From contig BOKO01000008.1 of NCBI GenBank assembly GCA_016861025.1, positions 1 through 64,000 on the forward strand: a DNA stretch of 64,000 nt. Reading direction: 5' to 3'. Below, piece by piece: positions 43,130-53,859 of the stretch. A model generated the notes under the pieces. That model made no database searches. It worked only from the letters and a program-made list of their open reading frames with translations, and was not told the origin of the DNA. The translations under genes and the position numbers were made by a program. The stretch comes from Chloroflexota bacterium (lineage in GTDB: Bacteria > Chloroflexota > Anaerolineae > Caldilineales > Caldilineaceae). The first letter of the stretch is position 1. Every line of letters starts with the position of its first letter.

Positions 43130-43849
43130 TTAATCATGTCCGCCAATATAGTGTCGCACCATGCGCATCCAATACGGCCAGTCGTGGCTCCAGCCATCCC
43201 ATTCACGAAAGGCGTGGGGAACGCCTTTTTCCCACAGGGCGCGGCTAAGCGCCCGATTGTTTTCAATATTGGGATCGTGCTGACCGACAACGATGATGAT
43301 GTCCATGCGGCGCAGCGCCTCGAGCCGTTCGTGATCGGTCAGATTTGGGATGAAGTGGCTCGGCGTATTGAAGTAAATGTTGTCGTCGTAGTAACCGCCG
43401 AAGAAATTGCTCATATCGTACTTGCCGCTCAACGCCAACACACGACCAAACAGGTGCGGATGGCGGAAGGCGATGTTGACGGCATGGTATGCACCAAAAC
43501 TGCATCCATGTGCAATCAAGAAGGGATTCTGGTTCTTTGACCAGCTCAGGGGCAAGACTTCGTTGAGAATGTATTCCTCATATTGTATGTGTCGCCAGAT
43601 TCTGCCGCCAGGATGCGCCCAGTTGTTGTAGAAACTCTCGGCGTCGATGCTGTCCACGCAATATAGCTGAAGCCAGCCGTTTTCGATCTGGTCGCGCAAA
43701 TTAGCGACCATGCCTCGATCTTCATACTCGTAATAGCGTCCCATGCTGGTTGGGAAAATCAGCACGCGTGCGCCGGCGTGTCCGAAGATCAGCAATTCCA
43801 TATCGCGGTTCAGGCGCGGGCTGTACCACTTATGATACTCACGATTCAT
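43130..43849 (-). CDS. alpha/beta hydrolase (putative esterase family)
   Basis: 239 aa. Nucleophile elbow G-C-S-F-G in AHGCSFGAYHAVNIA, an acid candidate in IIIVVGQHDPN and the His in WDGWSHDWPYW, the order of an esterase-D-like hydrolase. No signal peptide, so cytoplasmic. It starts 25 bp after the subtilase gene ends and precedes the ATP-grasp gene. Related proteins are often annotated as esterases without a proven substrate. Confidence 0.85.
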   Translation of the reverse strand: MNREYHKWYSPRLNRDMELLIFGHAGARVLIFPTSMGRYYEYEDRGMVANLRDQIENGWLQLYCVDSIDAESFYNNWAHPGGRIWRHIQYEEYILNEVLPLSWSKNQNPFLIAHGCSFGAYHAVNIAFRHPHLFGRVLALSGKYDMSNFFGGYYDDNIYFNTPSHFIPNLTDHERLEALRRMDIIIVVGQHDPNIENNRALSRALWEKGVPHAFREWDGWSHDWPYWMRMVRHYIGGHD

Positions 43850-43874
43850 GATGCTTCCTTGTGTGTTCGTGTAG

Positions 43875-45827
43875 TTAAATTTGCGCCGTGGAACCGCATT
43901 GCGTCACATTCAGCCAGCTGTGCGCTTCGCGATAGCCACTTTCGGCTGTGTTTGGATTTTCCGGGTCGCGCATCCACCGGCCCTGTGGGTGTTCTTCGTC
44001 GCTGACCCAGAAGCGATAGAGATATGATCCGATCGGCAGGTGCAGCGCTGTATGCCACCAACCATTTGCCGCGCGCTGGAGAGGCAGCGCGTCGGGCTGC
44101 CAGCGGTTGAACGAACCGACCACGCTGACGGCGTGAGCGCGCGGCGCCAGCAAACCGAGATAAACGGTGCAACCTCCGCTGTAGGCGCCGGTCGGCGCTT
44201 GCACCGCTACTCTACCGTGAAGCAGCAATTTGTGCAATTCGCTTTCAGAGAGCACAACGCCGCTGACCGGATAGCCAGCCAGCGCCCCGCCCGGCGCACG
44301 CAAAGCAGTCGCCACTGCCGAAGCCGGCTGCAACAGCCTGGCTCCCGTCTGTGGCGCCGTCAGATGGGGCAGCGGCAGTGCGCTCTCCAGCAGCAAACGT
44401 CGCACATCGTCGCCAGTCAGGTTAGGGTTGGCTTCGATCATCTGCGCAGCCACGGCCGACGCCTGCGTCACCGCCACTGAAGTGCCGTCCACATGCTGGT
44501 AGTGGCGATGAACCCATTTGTGCGCATTCATGCGCTGGCGCAGCCCCTGCCACACCTCCGGCATCCAATGTTCGACATCGACGATGATCTCGTCCGGCGA
44601 TAGCGCCTCCTCGTCATCCCCGACTTTGCGCAGGACATCGGCGGGCAGATCGCCGACTTCCCCGCGCAGCACACGCCGCACATGGTCGATCGCTGTCATT
44701 TCGTAGAAAACGTGGCTGGGCGGCAGCACCGGCGACGGCAGCCAGCGACCCAACGCAAGAATCTCCGGCTTGCGGATCGGCGCACGGCAATACACAACGG
44801 TTCCGGTGTTGTGATGGTAAAGCGAAAGCTGCTCGACGCTGCTGAGGGAGTGCGGCTGCCAGCGCCGGTTGTGATCCTCCACGCCACCGACGGTCATCAC
44901 AGTCGGCGTTTGGGCGGGCGCCAGCAACTCATCGACGCCGCGATTGCCCGCCGCCGCCGCCACAAATACGCCGCGTTGCGCCAGTGCGTGGGCAGCGCGG
45001 CACACCGGGTTGACGTTCCACTCCTGTGGAAAATCACCGCCGACGCTGATGTTGACCACGCGTACACCATAGCGCTGCCAGCGATCCTTGTCGAGCAGCC
45101 ACTGCAACCCGCGCAGGATGTCCTCCTCTGGGATGCGCCCACCTCCGCGCCCGATTTTGACCGCCACAATCTCGGCCCGCGGCGCGTAGCCGCGATAGCG
45201 TCCCTGGCTGAGGCTGCCATTGCCTGCCGCCAGACAGGTTGTCATTTGTCCATGCCAGCTATCGCCTGCGCCATCCCACAGGCTCGGTGTATCCACCCCG
45301 ATCTGCTCGCCGTCGTCGGTCAGGTCGGCGTATTCGATCAGCCGCAGCCCCGCCGCTTCCAACAGCGCACGCCAACGTCGGCGCGGAATCCGGTGCCAGC
45401 CGTCTATCTGCTCTGTCCATGCGGTCGAGCGCGTCAGATCGGGGTGCGGATAGTAGCCGCTGTCCAGAAAAGCCATCGTGACGCCGGCGCCGGTGAAGGT
45501 GAAGTAGTCGGGCAGCCGTTCGGGCTGACTCAACAACGTTTCTTCGTCAAGATGATAATAAGGAAAGGTTGTGTGCGGATCGGTTGATGTGTGCAATGAA
45601 ACGTGACTGCGCTGCGCACTCAGGTGACTCTGATAGATGCCAGCGCACACCGGGCAGAGGCCATGCTCTGGACGCCAGGTGGGCGCCACGCGTTTCACGC
45701 GCCCAATGATGACAGGCAGCAGATCGTGCGTCGTCAGCAGGCGCGGGTCGGTGGGCTGGCAACAGAGCGGACAGATTGATTCAGCCAATGCTTCACCCCC
45801 GGCGCGATGTTTTGCGCGCCAGTTCAT
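43875..45827 (-). CDS. S8 subtilisin-like peptidase with N-terminal zinc ribbon and C-terminal glycogen-binding-like domain
   Basis: 650 aa from the ATG at 45827; a TTG at 45788 with GGGGGTG 5 nt upstream fits translation better and would remove the 35-bp overlap with the upstream gene. Near the N-terminus two CxxC pairs (CPLC, CPVC) form a zinc ribbon. The S8 catalytic residues are Asp122 (MAFLDSGYYPH), His192 (DSWHGQMTTCLAAG), Asn295 (AAAAGNRG) and Ser450 (DGTSVAV). Residues 560-650 form an E-set/AMPK-glycogen-binding-like module (VSVVGSFNRWQPDALPLQ; GSYLYRFWV). No signal peptide is seen, so it probably acts in the cytoplasm. The combination of domains is unusual. Confidence 0.88.
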   Translation of the reverse strand: MNWRAKHRAGGEALAESICPLCCQPTDPRLLTTHDLLPVIIGRVKRVAPTWRPEHGLCPVCAGIYQSHLSAQRSHVSLHTSTDPHTTFPYYHLDEETLLSQPERLPDYFTFTGAGVTMAFLDSGYYPHPDLTRSTAWTEQIDGWHRIPRRRWRALLEAAGLRLIEYADLTDDGEQIGVDTPSLWDGAGDSWHGQMTTCLAAGNGSLSQGRYRGYAPRAEIVAVKIGRGGGRIPEEDILRGLQWLLDKDRWQRYGVRVVNISVGGDFPQEWNVNPVCRAAHALAQRGVFVAAAAGNRGVDELLAPAQTPTVMTVGGVEDHNRRWQPHSLSSVEQLSLYHHNTGTVVYCRAPIRKPEILALGRWLPSPVLPPSHVFYEMTAIDHVRRVLRGEVGDLPADVLRKVGDDEEALSPDEIIVDVEHWMPEVWQGLRQRMNAHKWVHRHYQHVDGTSVAVTQASAVAAQMIEANPNLTGDDVRRLLLESALPLPHLTAPQTGARLLQPASAVATALRAPGGALAGYPVSGVVLSESELHKLLLHGRVAVQAPTGAYSGGCTVYLGLLAPRAHAVSVVGSFNRWQPDALPLQRAANGWWHTALHLPIGSYLYRFWVSDEEHPQGRWMRDPENPNTAESGYREAHSWLNVTQCGSTAQI

Positions 45828-46215
45828 CCCAATCAACGCCAAAACCAAAGCCTGGTTCGCCTGTTTCGGGATTGCGAAATTCAAGCAGCATTTCAAAGGT
45901 ATGGCGGTCAAGGATTTTCTGTGCTTCGCCGATGCCCTGCGTCATTTCCACGGCGACTTGATAGGTGGCGCCGGGGATCGGGTTGCGCATGTGCAGCGTG
46001 GTCTCGGCGCGCGCTTCGGCGTGCGCCATCATATAGACGCTACAATTTTCGCTGCCATCCGGGTTGAGGACAATCACTTCCAGGTTTGGCTTTTCGTCAT
46101 CCTGGGTGGGGGTGATCCAGAGACGCGTCCAGATGCGTTTCAAGTCTGGGTAGGGATAGAGCACGCAACGTTCAATGCCAATCGATGCGTTATCGTCAAA
46201 TAAAGAAATTTCCAT
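45793..46215 (-). CDS. hypothetical protein encoded next to tRNA-Sec
   Basis: 140 aa, GGAGA 9 nt before the ATG. Acidic, beta-strand-rich, no signal peptide; I do not recognise the family. The segment KPNLEVIVLNPDGSENCSVYM followed by TTLHMRNPIPGATYQVAVEMTQG looks like a small beta-sandwich. It starts 33 nt after the end of selC and overlaps the subtilase frame, so it may bind or regulate that peptidase. Confidence 0.6.
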   Translation of the reverse strand: MEISLFDDNASIGIERCVLYPYPDLKRIWTRLWITPTQDDEKPNLEVIVLNPDGSENCSVYMMAHAEARAETTLHMRNPIPGATYQVAVEMTQGIGEAQKILDRHTFEMLLEFRNPETGEPGFGFGVDWDELARKTSRRG

Positions 46216-46247
46216 TTAGCCAATCTCCAGAGTTGGTAATCAATGAA

Positions 46248-46342
<95 letters not shown>

Positions 46343-46350
46343 CATCGCCC

Positions 46351-46378
46351 ATTCTAGCTACACACTGGCGGTTGGCAA
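46351..46378 (-). promoter_or_regulatory. promoter of selC
   Basis: On the minus strand TTGCCA (46378-46373), a 16-bp spacer and TAGAAT (46356-46351). Transcription would start at about 46344, almost at the mature 5' end of the tRNA. No terminator is seen after selC, so the transcript may continue into the 140-aa gene. Confidence 0.6.
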
Positions 46379-46522
46379 AAATTATCGCGCCCACAGCTAT
46401 CTTGAACCGTCAATGTTTTGCCGATCACCGACGATTTCCACTACAATGCGACAAGATTTCAGTTAAGCACTAGATTTACACACATCCATGCAAGTCTGTC
46501 CCGAAAGGATATTTCAACCGCA

Positions 46523-47206
46523 ATGAAACGGCGTCATTCACCGAAAATCCTCGTTTTTGTTTTATTGCTGCCTGTCATCGTATTGATTGCGGGCTGCCAG
46601 CCGGTCGCGCCGATAGTTTCTGAGGGTGGGGCGGCTGTTGCATCGCCAACACAGGTTGCAGAGGCGGATGCCATCGAGACGCCGACTGCAGATGAAGCAG
46701 CACTCGTTGAAGAGGCGGCGCCGGATGTGGTTGGAAATCCACCTGTTGAGATCGAGATTCCGGCGCTGTCGCTCGTTATTCCGGTTACGCCGATGGGGTG
46801 GGAGAGCGTGGATGTTGACGGTCAGGCCACGACGCGGTGGGTTGTCCCGGACGACGCAGCGGGCTGGGCGCCGAACAGCGCCCGCGCTGGGGGTGTAGGC
46901 AATGTGGTGATTGCAGGCCATCAGGCTCGCGGCGCGGCTGTCTTTGCGGCTGTGGCGCTCGGCGAGGTTGAGGTGGGGCAGGAGCTTGTGTTGGCAGACG
47001 AAACTGGGAACACATTCACCTACCGCGTCGTTGAAGTCTCGGAGCCGATTCCAGTGTTGGGCGCGACGGACGCAGAGGTTGAACAGGCTGCCGCTTACGC
47101 AGCCCAAACCACCGACGCCCGTCTGACGTTGATTACGGGTTGGCCCGCGGCCACGACCACTCATCGCGTCTTCGTTGTGGCTGAATTGGTCGCTGGCGCG
47201 CAGTGA
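46523..47206 (+). CDS. sortase-like lipoprotein lacking the catalytic cysteine
   Basis: 227 aa from the ATG at 46523. Lipoprotein signal with lipobox IAGC (Cys23), a low-complexity linker, then a sortase beta-barrel: VIAGHQARGAAVFAAVALGE carries the His, and THRVFVVAEL carries the Arg. At the Cys position (LTLITCWP in active relatives) the sequence reads LTLITGWP; GGT at 47138-47140 (residue 206). Without the thiol it cannot carry out transpeptidation. It may bind a sorting signal or be a degenerate paralogue. It overlaps the next gene by 4 bp. Confidence 0.8.
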   Translation: MKRRHSPKILVFVLLLPVIVLIAGCQPVAPIVSEGGAAVASPTQVAEADAIETPTADEAALVEEAAPDVVGNPPVEIEIPALSLVIPVTPMGWESVDVDGQATTRWVVPDDAAGWAPNSARAGGVGNVVIAGHQARGAAVFAAVALGEVEVGQELVLADETGNTFTYRVVEVSEPIPVLGATDAEVEQAAAYAAQTTDARLTLITGWPAATTTHRVFVVAELVAGAQ

Positions 47207-48939
47207 CCGATTTCCTGAGCGCCGAATTTTCTGCATATCGATTGTCTGAGCCATGTATGACTGAACGCCCTGTACAGCCAGAAGCTCTTGTGCAATCAGG
47301 AGACCTGCTCTGTTCGGTGATTGTCCCGGTCTATAACGGCGCCGGAACAATCGAACGCTGTTTGAATGCGCTCGCCGTGCAGACGGTGATGCCCGAACGT
47401 TACGAAGTCATCGTCGTCGATGACGGCTCGACCGATGCGACGACATGCGTCGTCGAACAATGGCGCGCGGCGCACCCCCACATACAGGTTTCGTTGGTTT
47501 CGCAAAAAAATGCCGGGCCGGCGGCGGCGCGCAACCATGGCGTCGCCGTAGCGCGCGCATCCTTGCTGCTTTTCACCGATGCCGACTGTGCACCGACGCC
47601 GACGTGGATTGAAGCGCTGACCGCTCCTTTCGCCGACCCCGATGTCGCTGGCGCCAAAGGCGCGTACGTGACCAGACAGCGCGGGTTGACGCCACGCTTT
47701 GTACAGGCTGAATACGAAGATCGGTACGATCGTATGGCCGGACAGCAGCAGATCGACTTTATCGACACTTACTCGGCGGCGTATCGGCGCGATCCATTTA
47801 TTGAAAACAACGGCTTCGACCCGATCTTCACGACCGCCAGCGTGGAGGATCAGGAATTTAGTTTTCGGCTGGCGCAGAAAGGATACCGGCTGGTCTTCGC
47901 GCCGGAAGCGAAGGTCGAGCACTTACATGACAGCAATGTGCGCGAATATTTTCGCCGCAAGTATTATATCGGCTTCTGGAAGGCGTTGATGATCCGCTGG
48001 CACCCAGAGCGGATGGTGCAGGATAGCCACACGCCACAGGTGCTCAAGGTGCAGATCGTGTTGCTCGCAGCCATCGTTGGACTTTCAGCAGCGGCGTTGC
48101 TCGGGATGGTTTGGACGCCATTTGCCTGGCTTGGGGTGGGTGCTGTAGCAGCCATCGTGCTGTTCTTGCTGACGACAGCACCGTTCACGCTGAAGCTGGC
48201 GCGCCATTCACCGCTGTTGGCGCTGATCGGGCCGCCGATGCTCGTGGTGCGTGCACTGGCGTTGGGCAGCGGCTATCTTGCCGGCACAATTCATTTTTCT
48301 GGAACGACGCCCGGCGCCCGCCAACCTGTGATCGCGGGGTGGCAACGATTGGTCAAGCGCACCATTGACATCATCGGTGCATTGATAGGGCTGTTGATCT
48401 CGATCCCACTGGTTGCGTTGGCGGCGATCGCCATCAAGCTGGAGTCGCCCGGACCGGTCTTTTTCTGGCAGGTGCGCGTGGGGGAGAATGGGCGGCTGTT
48501 TCGCATTGTCAAGTTGCGCACAATGAGCGTCGACGCCGAGGAGCGTCTGCCCGAGCTGGTCGATCTGGAGCACCTGCAAGAACCAGCTTTCAAGCTTCGA
48601 GACGACCCGCGTGTGACGCGCGTCGGACGAATATTGCGGCGAACATCGCTCGATGAGGCGCCGCAGTTTTACAATGTGCTGCGCGGCGAGATGAGTCTGG
48701 TTGGGCCGCGACCGGAAGAAGAGCGCATTGTACAATTTTATCAGGATTATCAGCGACGGCGGCTGGCAGTAAAGCCGGGTATGACCGGCCCGATGCAGAT
48801 CAACGGGCGCGGCGATCTTACTTTTGGCGAACGCCTGCAGCTCGAGCTGGAATATATTGAACAATACAGCCTGCGCCGTGATTTCGAGATTTTATTGCGC
48901 ACCCTTCCCGCCATCTTTCACGGACACGGCGCGCATTAA
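47203..48939 (+). CDS. fused family 2 glycosyltransferase / sugar-phosphate transferase
   Basis: 578 aa, GTG start overlapping the previous stop codon; ATG 47257 is an alternative. Residues 35-290 are a GT-A glycosyltransferase (SVIVPVYNGAGTIERCL, VVDDGSTDAT, FTDADCAP). Two membrane helices follow. From about residue 384 a bacterial sugar transferase of the WcaJ/PglC family begins (KRTIDIIGALIGLLISIPLV, SPGPVFFWQVRVGENG, KLRTM, LVGPRPEE). It probably primes a polyprenyl phosphate with a sugar and adds the next one in a single polypeptide. It opens the surface-polysaccharide cluster. Confidence 0.9.
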   Translation: MTDFLSAEFSAYRLSEPCMTERPVQPEALVQSGDLLCSVIVPVYNGAGTIERCLNALAVQTVMPERYEVIVVDDGSTDATTCVVEQWRAAHPHIQVSLVSQKNAGPAAARNHGVAVARASLLLFTDADCAPTPTWIEALTAPFADPDVAGAKGAYVTRQRGLTPRFVQAEYEDRYDRMAGQQQIDFIDTYSAAYRRDPFIENNGFDPIFTTASVEDQEFSFRLAQKGYRLVFAPEAKVEHLHDSNVREYFRRKYYIGFWKALMIRWHPERMVQDSHTPQVLKVQIVLLAAIVGLSAAALLGMVWTPFAWLGVGAVAAIVLFLLTTAPFTLKLARHSPLLALIGPPMLVVRALALGSGYLAGTIHFSGTTPGARQPVIAGWQRLVKRTIDIIGALIGLLISIPLVALAAIAIKLESPGPVFFWQVRVGENGRLFRIVKLRTMSVDAEERLPELVDLEHLQEPAFKLRDDPRVTRVGRILRRTSLDEAPQFYNVLRGEMSLVGPRPEEERIVQFYQDYQRRRLAVKPGMTGPMQINGRGDLTFGERLQLELEYIEQYSLRRDFEILLRTLPAIFHGHGAH

Positions 48940-49011
48940 AGCGATGGCAGCATATTTCCGGGTCGCAAGACGTGGAACTATCTTGTTCGACAGAAGAAGG
49001 AGATTCGGTCA

Positions 49012-50373
<1,362 letters not shown>

Positions 50374-50438
50374 TCGGCGTCCACAAAACGCCCGCGCAGC
50401 AAGAAGCTCCTCTAATGCACGCATTGCGCTGAGTTCTG

Positions 50439-51962
50439 ATGTCTGTTGCGCCATCGCTCGACCGCACGATCTGGGGGGCGTCCGCCTGCGCAGGAGCGAT
50501 GGCGCTGGCATTCTATCTGGCGTCGCTTGCTCCTGGATTGACGTGGGCGCATCAGGGGGCGGACGGCGGTGAATTGCTGGCCGCAGCAGTCACCAACGGC
50601 GTCCCACATCCCCCAGGGTACCCGCTCTACATGCTGGCGTTGCAGGGATGGCTGTCCGTGGTCGGGTTGTTGGCGCCTGCCAGCGACCTTGCCTGGCGCG
50701 GCAATCTGTTCAGTGCGATGTGCGGCTCGGCAAGCGTTGCGCTCACTGTGATTGTCGCCGGACATCTGCTGCCCGTCCGTTCGCTGCGTTGGTTGTGGGC
50801 GTTCCTGGCAGGCATGGCCTGGGCGATTTCGCCTTTGTTATGGAGTCAGTCGATCATCACCGAGGTGTACAGCCTTCATGCGCTGCTGGTTGTTGGGCTG
50901 GGTTGGGCCGTGCTGATAAAGCCGCGTCAGCTCTGGTGTGTTGTGGCGCCGGTTGCGCTGGGTGTAGCGCATCATCTGACGCTGATCTTGCTGCTGCCGG
51001 CTGCACTGTATGCGTTGACTGTCGGGCGTGAAGGCGGACGGCGATGGCTGCGTCCATCGCTGGCGCTGATTGGCGCAACAACGCTTGGCGCGCTGATCTA
51101 TGTGCGCACGCCGCTGGCGGCGTCTGGGTTGTCGCCGATCAACTGGGGCTACGCCGACAATTGGGAGGGTTTCCGCTGGTTGGTGACCGGAGCGGCCTAT
51201 CAAGGCTATCTGGCGGGCAGCTCGCTCGCAGCCATTGCCGGCCGCGTGACAACATGGGCGTATGTCGTGACCGAACAGTTCACGCCGCTTGGGCTGGCGC
51301 TGGGTTTTGTCGGGCTGGCGACGTGGGATCGCAGCGCGCCGCATCTACGCAATTTCAGCCTGTTGTGGATCGCGCCCATCAGCGTATACGCCATCCTATA
51401 CCATACGCGCGACAGCGAAATTTATCTGCTGCCGGTTGTGTGGATGCTCAGCATCTGGATGACGGTTGGATTGGCGACTTTAGCGGAGTGGTTGGCTGGA
51501 CGCATGGGCAAGGTGACGATGTGGCTGGCGAGTCTTACGGCGATTGCGCTGCTGTTACTGGCGACGACCGTACGATGGGAATCGATTGCGCTCACCGACG
51601 ATGAGGAAGCGCGCCGCTATCTTGCACAAGTCGCCGAGGTGTTGGAGCCAAACAGCATTGTGATTTCGTTGGGTGACCGTGAGACCTTTGCGCTGTGGTA
51701 CGGTGCATGGGGTGACCGGTTGCTGGCGGAAGCGGCGCCCGGTTTGATCGTGGTGAACGAGTCGCTTTACCAGTTTGACTGGTATCGTCGGCTTCAGCGC
51801 GACCTCTATCCCAGTGAGCCGGGAGTTGATGTGTCGATTGCACATCTGATTGAAACCTATGCTGGTCGGCGCCCGATCTATTTTGCGGACGCACCCATTC
51901 AGTTTGAACCAGACCAAATTGAGCAAATTGGCCCGTTGTGGCGACTCGTTGATTTCAGGTGA
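50439..51962 (+). CDS. DUF2723 membrane protein (protein O-mannosyltransferase-like)
   Basis: 507 aa, about ten membrane helices. The first extracytoplasmic loop (TWAHQGADGGELLAAAVTNG with HPPGYPLY) carries the acidic pair and HPPGYP motif typical of DUF2723/PMT-type GT-C glycosyltransferases. A soluble C-terminal domain of about 110 aa ends the protein. Such enzymes move a lipid-linked sugar to protein or glycan outside the membrane. It is 3 bp before the DUF4012 gene. Confidence 0.88.
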   Translation: MSVAPSLDRTIWGASACAGAMALAFYLASLAPGLTWAHQGADGGELLAAAVTNGVPHPPGYPLYMLALQGWLSVVGLLAPASDLAWRGNLFSAMCGSASVALTVIVAGHLLPVRSLRWLWAFLAGMAWAISPLLWSQSIITEVYSLHALLVVGLGWAVLIKPRQLWCVVAPVALGVAHHLTLILLLPAALYALTVGREGGRRWLRPSLALIGATTLGALIYVRTPLAASGLSPINWGYADNWEGFRWLVTGAAYQGYLAGSSLAAIAGRVTTWAYVVTEQFTPLGLALGFVGLATWDRSAPHLRNFSLLWIAPISVYAILYHTRDSEIYLLPVVWMLSIWMTVGLATLAEWLAGRMGKVTMWLASLTAIALLLLATTVRWESIALTDDEEARRYLAQVAEVLEPNSIVISLGDRETFALWYGAWGDRLLAEAAPGLIVVNESLYQFDWYRRLQRDLYPSEPGVDVSIAHLIETYAGRRPIYFADAPIQFEPDQIEQIGPLWRLVDFR

Positions 51963-51965
51963 AAC

Positions 51966-53402
51966 ATGAACATGGATGTCAATTTGATGAAGAAATATCG
52001 GGATTTTTTGAAGGCGCTGGTCGGAGTGCTGGCGTTCGTCACGCTGTTGACGATGTCCGGCGCATCGACGGTTCACGCACAGTCAGCGTCTGATTTGATG
52101 ACGCTGGCTGAGATCACGCGCCAGCTTGGACCCGAACTGCCCAAGTTGCTTGGGATGGACAGCCCAAAGACCTATCTGATCCTTGTACAGAACAACCACG
52201 AACTGCGCGCCACCGGTGGGTTCATCGCCGCTGTTGGCCGCCTGACGCTCGACAAGGGTAAAGTCGCCGAGTTGGACTTCGTCGATAGTTACGCCATCTA
52301 TCGGCGCGATGGCGCGTATCCGCCTGCGCCGGTTGCAATGCAAACGTATATGAACATCCCGATCCTGGTGATGCGCGACGCCAACTGGTCGCCCGATTTT
52401 CCCACCACCGCGCAGGTGGTGAGAGCGCTCTATCGCAGTGACGTCGGCCTGGATGTTGACGGGATCATTACGGTGGACTTGAATGCAGTCAAGCTCATAT
52501 TTGGCGCATTGGGCGAGCTTCAGGTTCCCGGCATCGATGAGCCGATCACCGGCGACACTATCGAGGCGCAGGTCGTTCAGCTCTGGGATCGCCCGGCGGA
52601 GAGCACGGTGCAGGCTGGTGGAGATACGGCGCAAGAATTGGGGGAGTGGTGGCAACAACGTAAAGATTTCATTCCGCGCCTTGCTGGTGCAGCGCTTGAT
52701 ACAGTTCAAGGTGGCCGCGCCAACATCTTTCGCCTGACGGCGGCGGCGTTGCAGGCGCTCAACGAGCGGTCGATTCAGGTGTGGCTGGCAGACCCGGCGG
52801 CGGCTGCCCTGATGCGTGCGCAGGGGTGGGACGGTGCGCTGCGCCCAGCGCTTGGCAGCGATTTTCTGGCTGTCGTTGACACCAATATGGGCTACAACAA
52901 GGCGGATGCAGCAATTCAACGCCAGCTTGATTACCGCGTCAGCTGGCCCGACGGCCCAGATCAGCCGGCGCAGGCAACGCTGACTCTGACCTACACGCAT
53001 CCGATCGACGCCGACGATCCTGGCTGTGATCTGACGCCGCGGTACGGCGAAAATTACAATGACCTGATCGAACGTTGCTATTTTGATTATGTGCGCGTCT
53101 ATGCGCCGGCCGGCAGCACGTTGATCGAAGCAACCGGCGTCGAGCCGGAGAGCGTTGACTCCATCCGCGGCGAGCGACGCACGCAGGTATTCACCGGCTA
53201 CTTCATCCTGCCGCCGCGGGAACGCAACGTTGTGACGTTCACCTATCTGCTGCCGGCGACGCTGACGCCGGAAAGCTATCGACTGGTGTTGCAGCGTCAA
53301 TCGGGCACACAGCCGTTGCCGGTCACTGTGACCGTTGGCGACTCCGCGCTTTCACGACTGGTTACGGAGGGGCATTGGGAATGGGAGGCTTCGCAGAAAT
53401 AG
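51966..53402 (+). CDS. secreted DUF4012 family protein
   Basis: 478 aa; ATG 51966 or, with a tighter signal peptide, ATG 51987. Signal peptide with cleavage near STVHAQ. DUF4012 landmarks: TYLILVQNNHELRATGGFIAAVG, then VDGIITVDLNAVKLIFGALG and LAAALQALNERSIQVWLADP. The C-terminal third is a beta-rich domain. DUF4012 proteins sit in exopolysaccharide loci of Chloroflexota and Actinobacteria; their biochemical role is not known. Confidence 0.88.
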   Translation: MNMDVNLMKKYRDFLKALVGVLAFVTLLTMSGASTVHAQSASDLMTLAEITRQLGPELPKLLGMDSPKTYLILVQNNHELRATGGFIAAVGRLTLDKGKVAELDFVDSYAIYRRDGAYPPAPVAMQTYMNIPILVMRDANWSPDFPTTAQVVRALYRSDVGLDVDGIITVDLNAVKLIFGALGELQVPGIDEPITGDTIEAQVVQLWDRPAESTVQAGGDTAQELGEWWQQRKDFIPRLAGAALDTVQGGRANIFRLTAAALQALNERSIQVWLADPAAAALMRAQGWDGALRPALGSDFLAVVDTNMGYNKADAAIQRQLDYRVSWPDGPDQPAQATLTLTYTHPIDADDPGCDLTPRYGENYNDLIERCYFDYVRVYAPAGSTLIEATGVEPESVDSIRGERRTQVFTGYFILPPRERNVVTFTYLLPATLTPESYRLVLQRQSGTQPLPVTVTVGDSALSRLVTEGHWEWEASQK

Positions 53403-53754
53403 ATGGGTTTTTGCTGAAAACCGCCTGTTGGCGCGCAAATAGATTCGCAATCGCACTGCCGATGAAATCATGAGTCGAGGTGCAGTCTCCCGATCTTTCT
53501 GACGCGTTGCCCTTTGAAACTGCGAAATGTGAGTTTCGGCGTGGACTATCAAAGATGCATGCGCTTTGTCTGGCGCTGCTGGAGCGAGATCTATCGGTAG
53601 CGTGAGAGCACCAGGAAACGTGGTATACTGATGTTGTGACATATCAACTTTACAGCTTGGAAAGTGAGAAAAGATATTGAGAGCAATTTATAATTACCTT
53701 CCTATAACAGGGGCTAACCCAATTGTGCAAACTTGCTGACAGCCGAATATCAAT
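53403..53754. other. gap marking the left edge of the AT-richer island
   Basis: About 350 bp without a convincing gene. GC content falls here compared with the DUF4012 gene. It holds an extended -10 (53621-53629). I looked for a preQ1-type riboswitch because a queuosine-precursor transporter follows and could not recognise one. Confidence 0.4.
53621..53629 (+). promoter_or_regulatory. extended -10 promoter of the deazapurine island
   Basis: TGG-TATACT forms an extended -10 with no clear -35. Transcription would start near 53636 and give a leader of about 210 nt before the transporter. Confidence 0.45.
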
Positions 53755-53859
53755 ATGGAAGAGCTAGCGCGACAGTCGCTGGAGGGCTTGCTCTTGCGCC
53801 CTGAAGACTTGTTCGCTGAAGCCGTCACTCACTTGTTCAGAGGTGACAATGCAGATTAG
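53755..53859 (+). CDS. 34-aa leader-type ORF
   Basis: An ATG at 53755 opens a 34-codon frame (MEELARQSLEGLLLRPEDLF and on) ending at TAG 53857-53859, which overlaps the transporter start by 11 bp. No Shine-Dalgarno is seen. It could be a leader peptide coupling translation, a remnant of a larger gene, or chance. Confidence 0.3.
   Translation: MEELARQSLEGLLLRPEDLFAEAVTHLFRGDNAD

Noticed and set aside
53640..53850. preQ1 riboswitch before the queuosine-precursor transporter
   Set aside because: I could not find the short H-type pseudoknot pattern or a class II/III layout by eye; a covariance search would be needed to exclude it.
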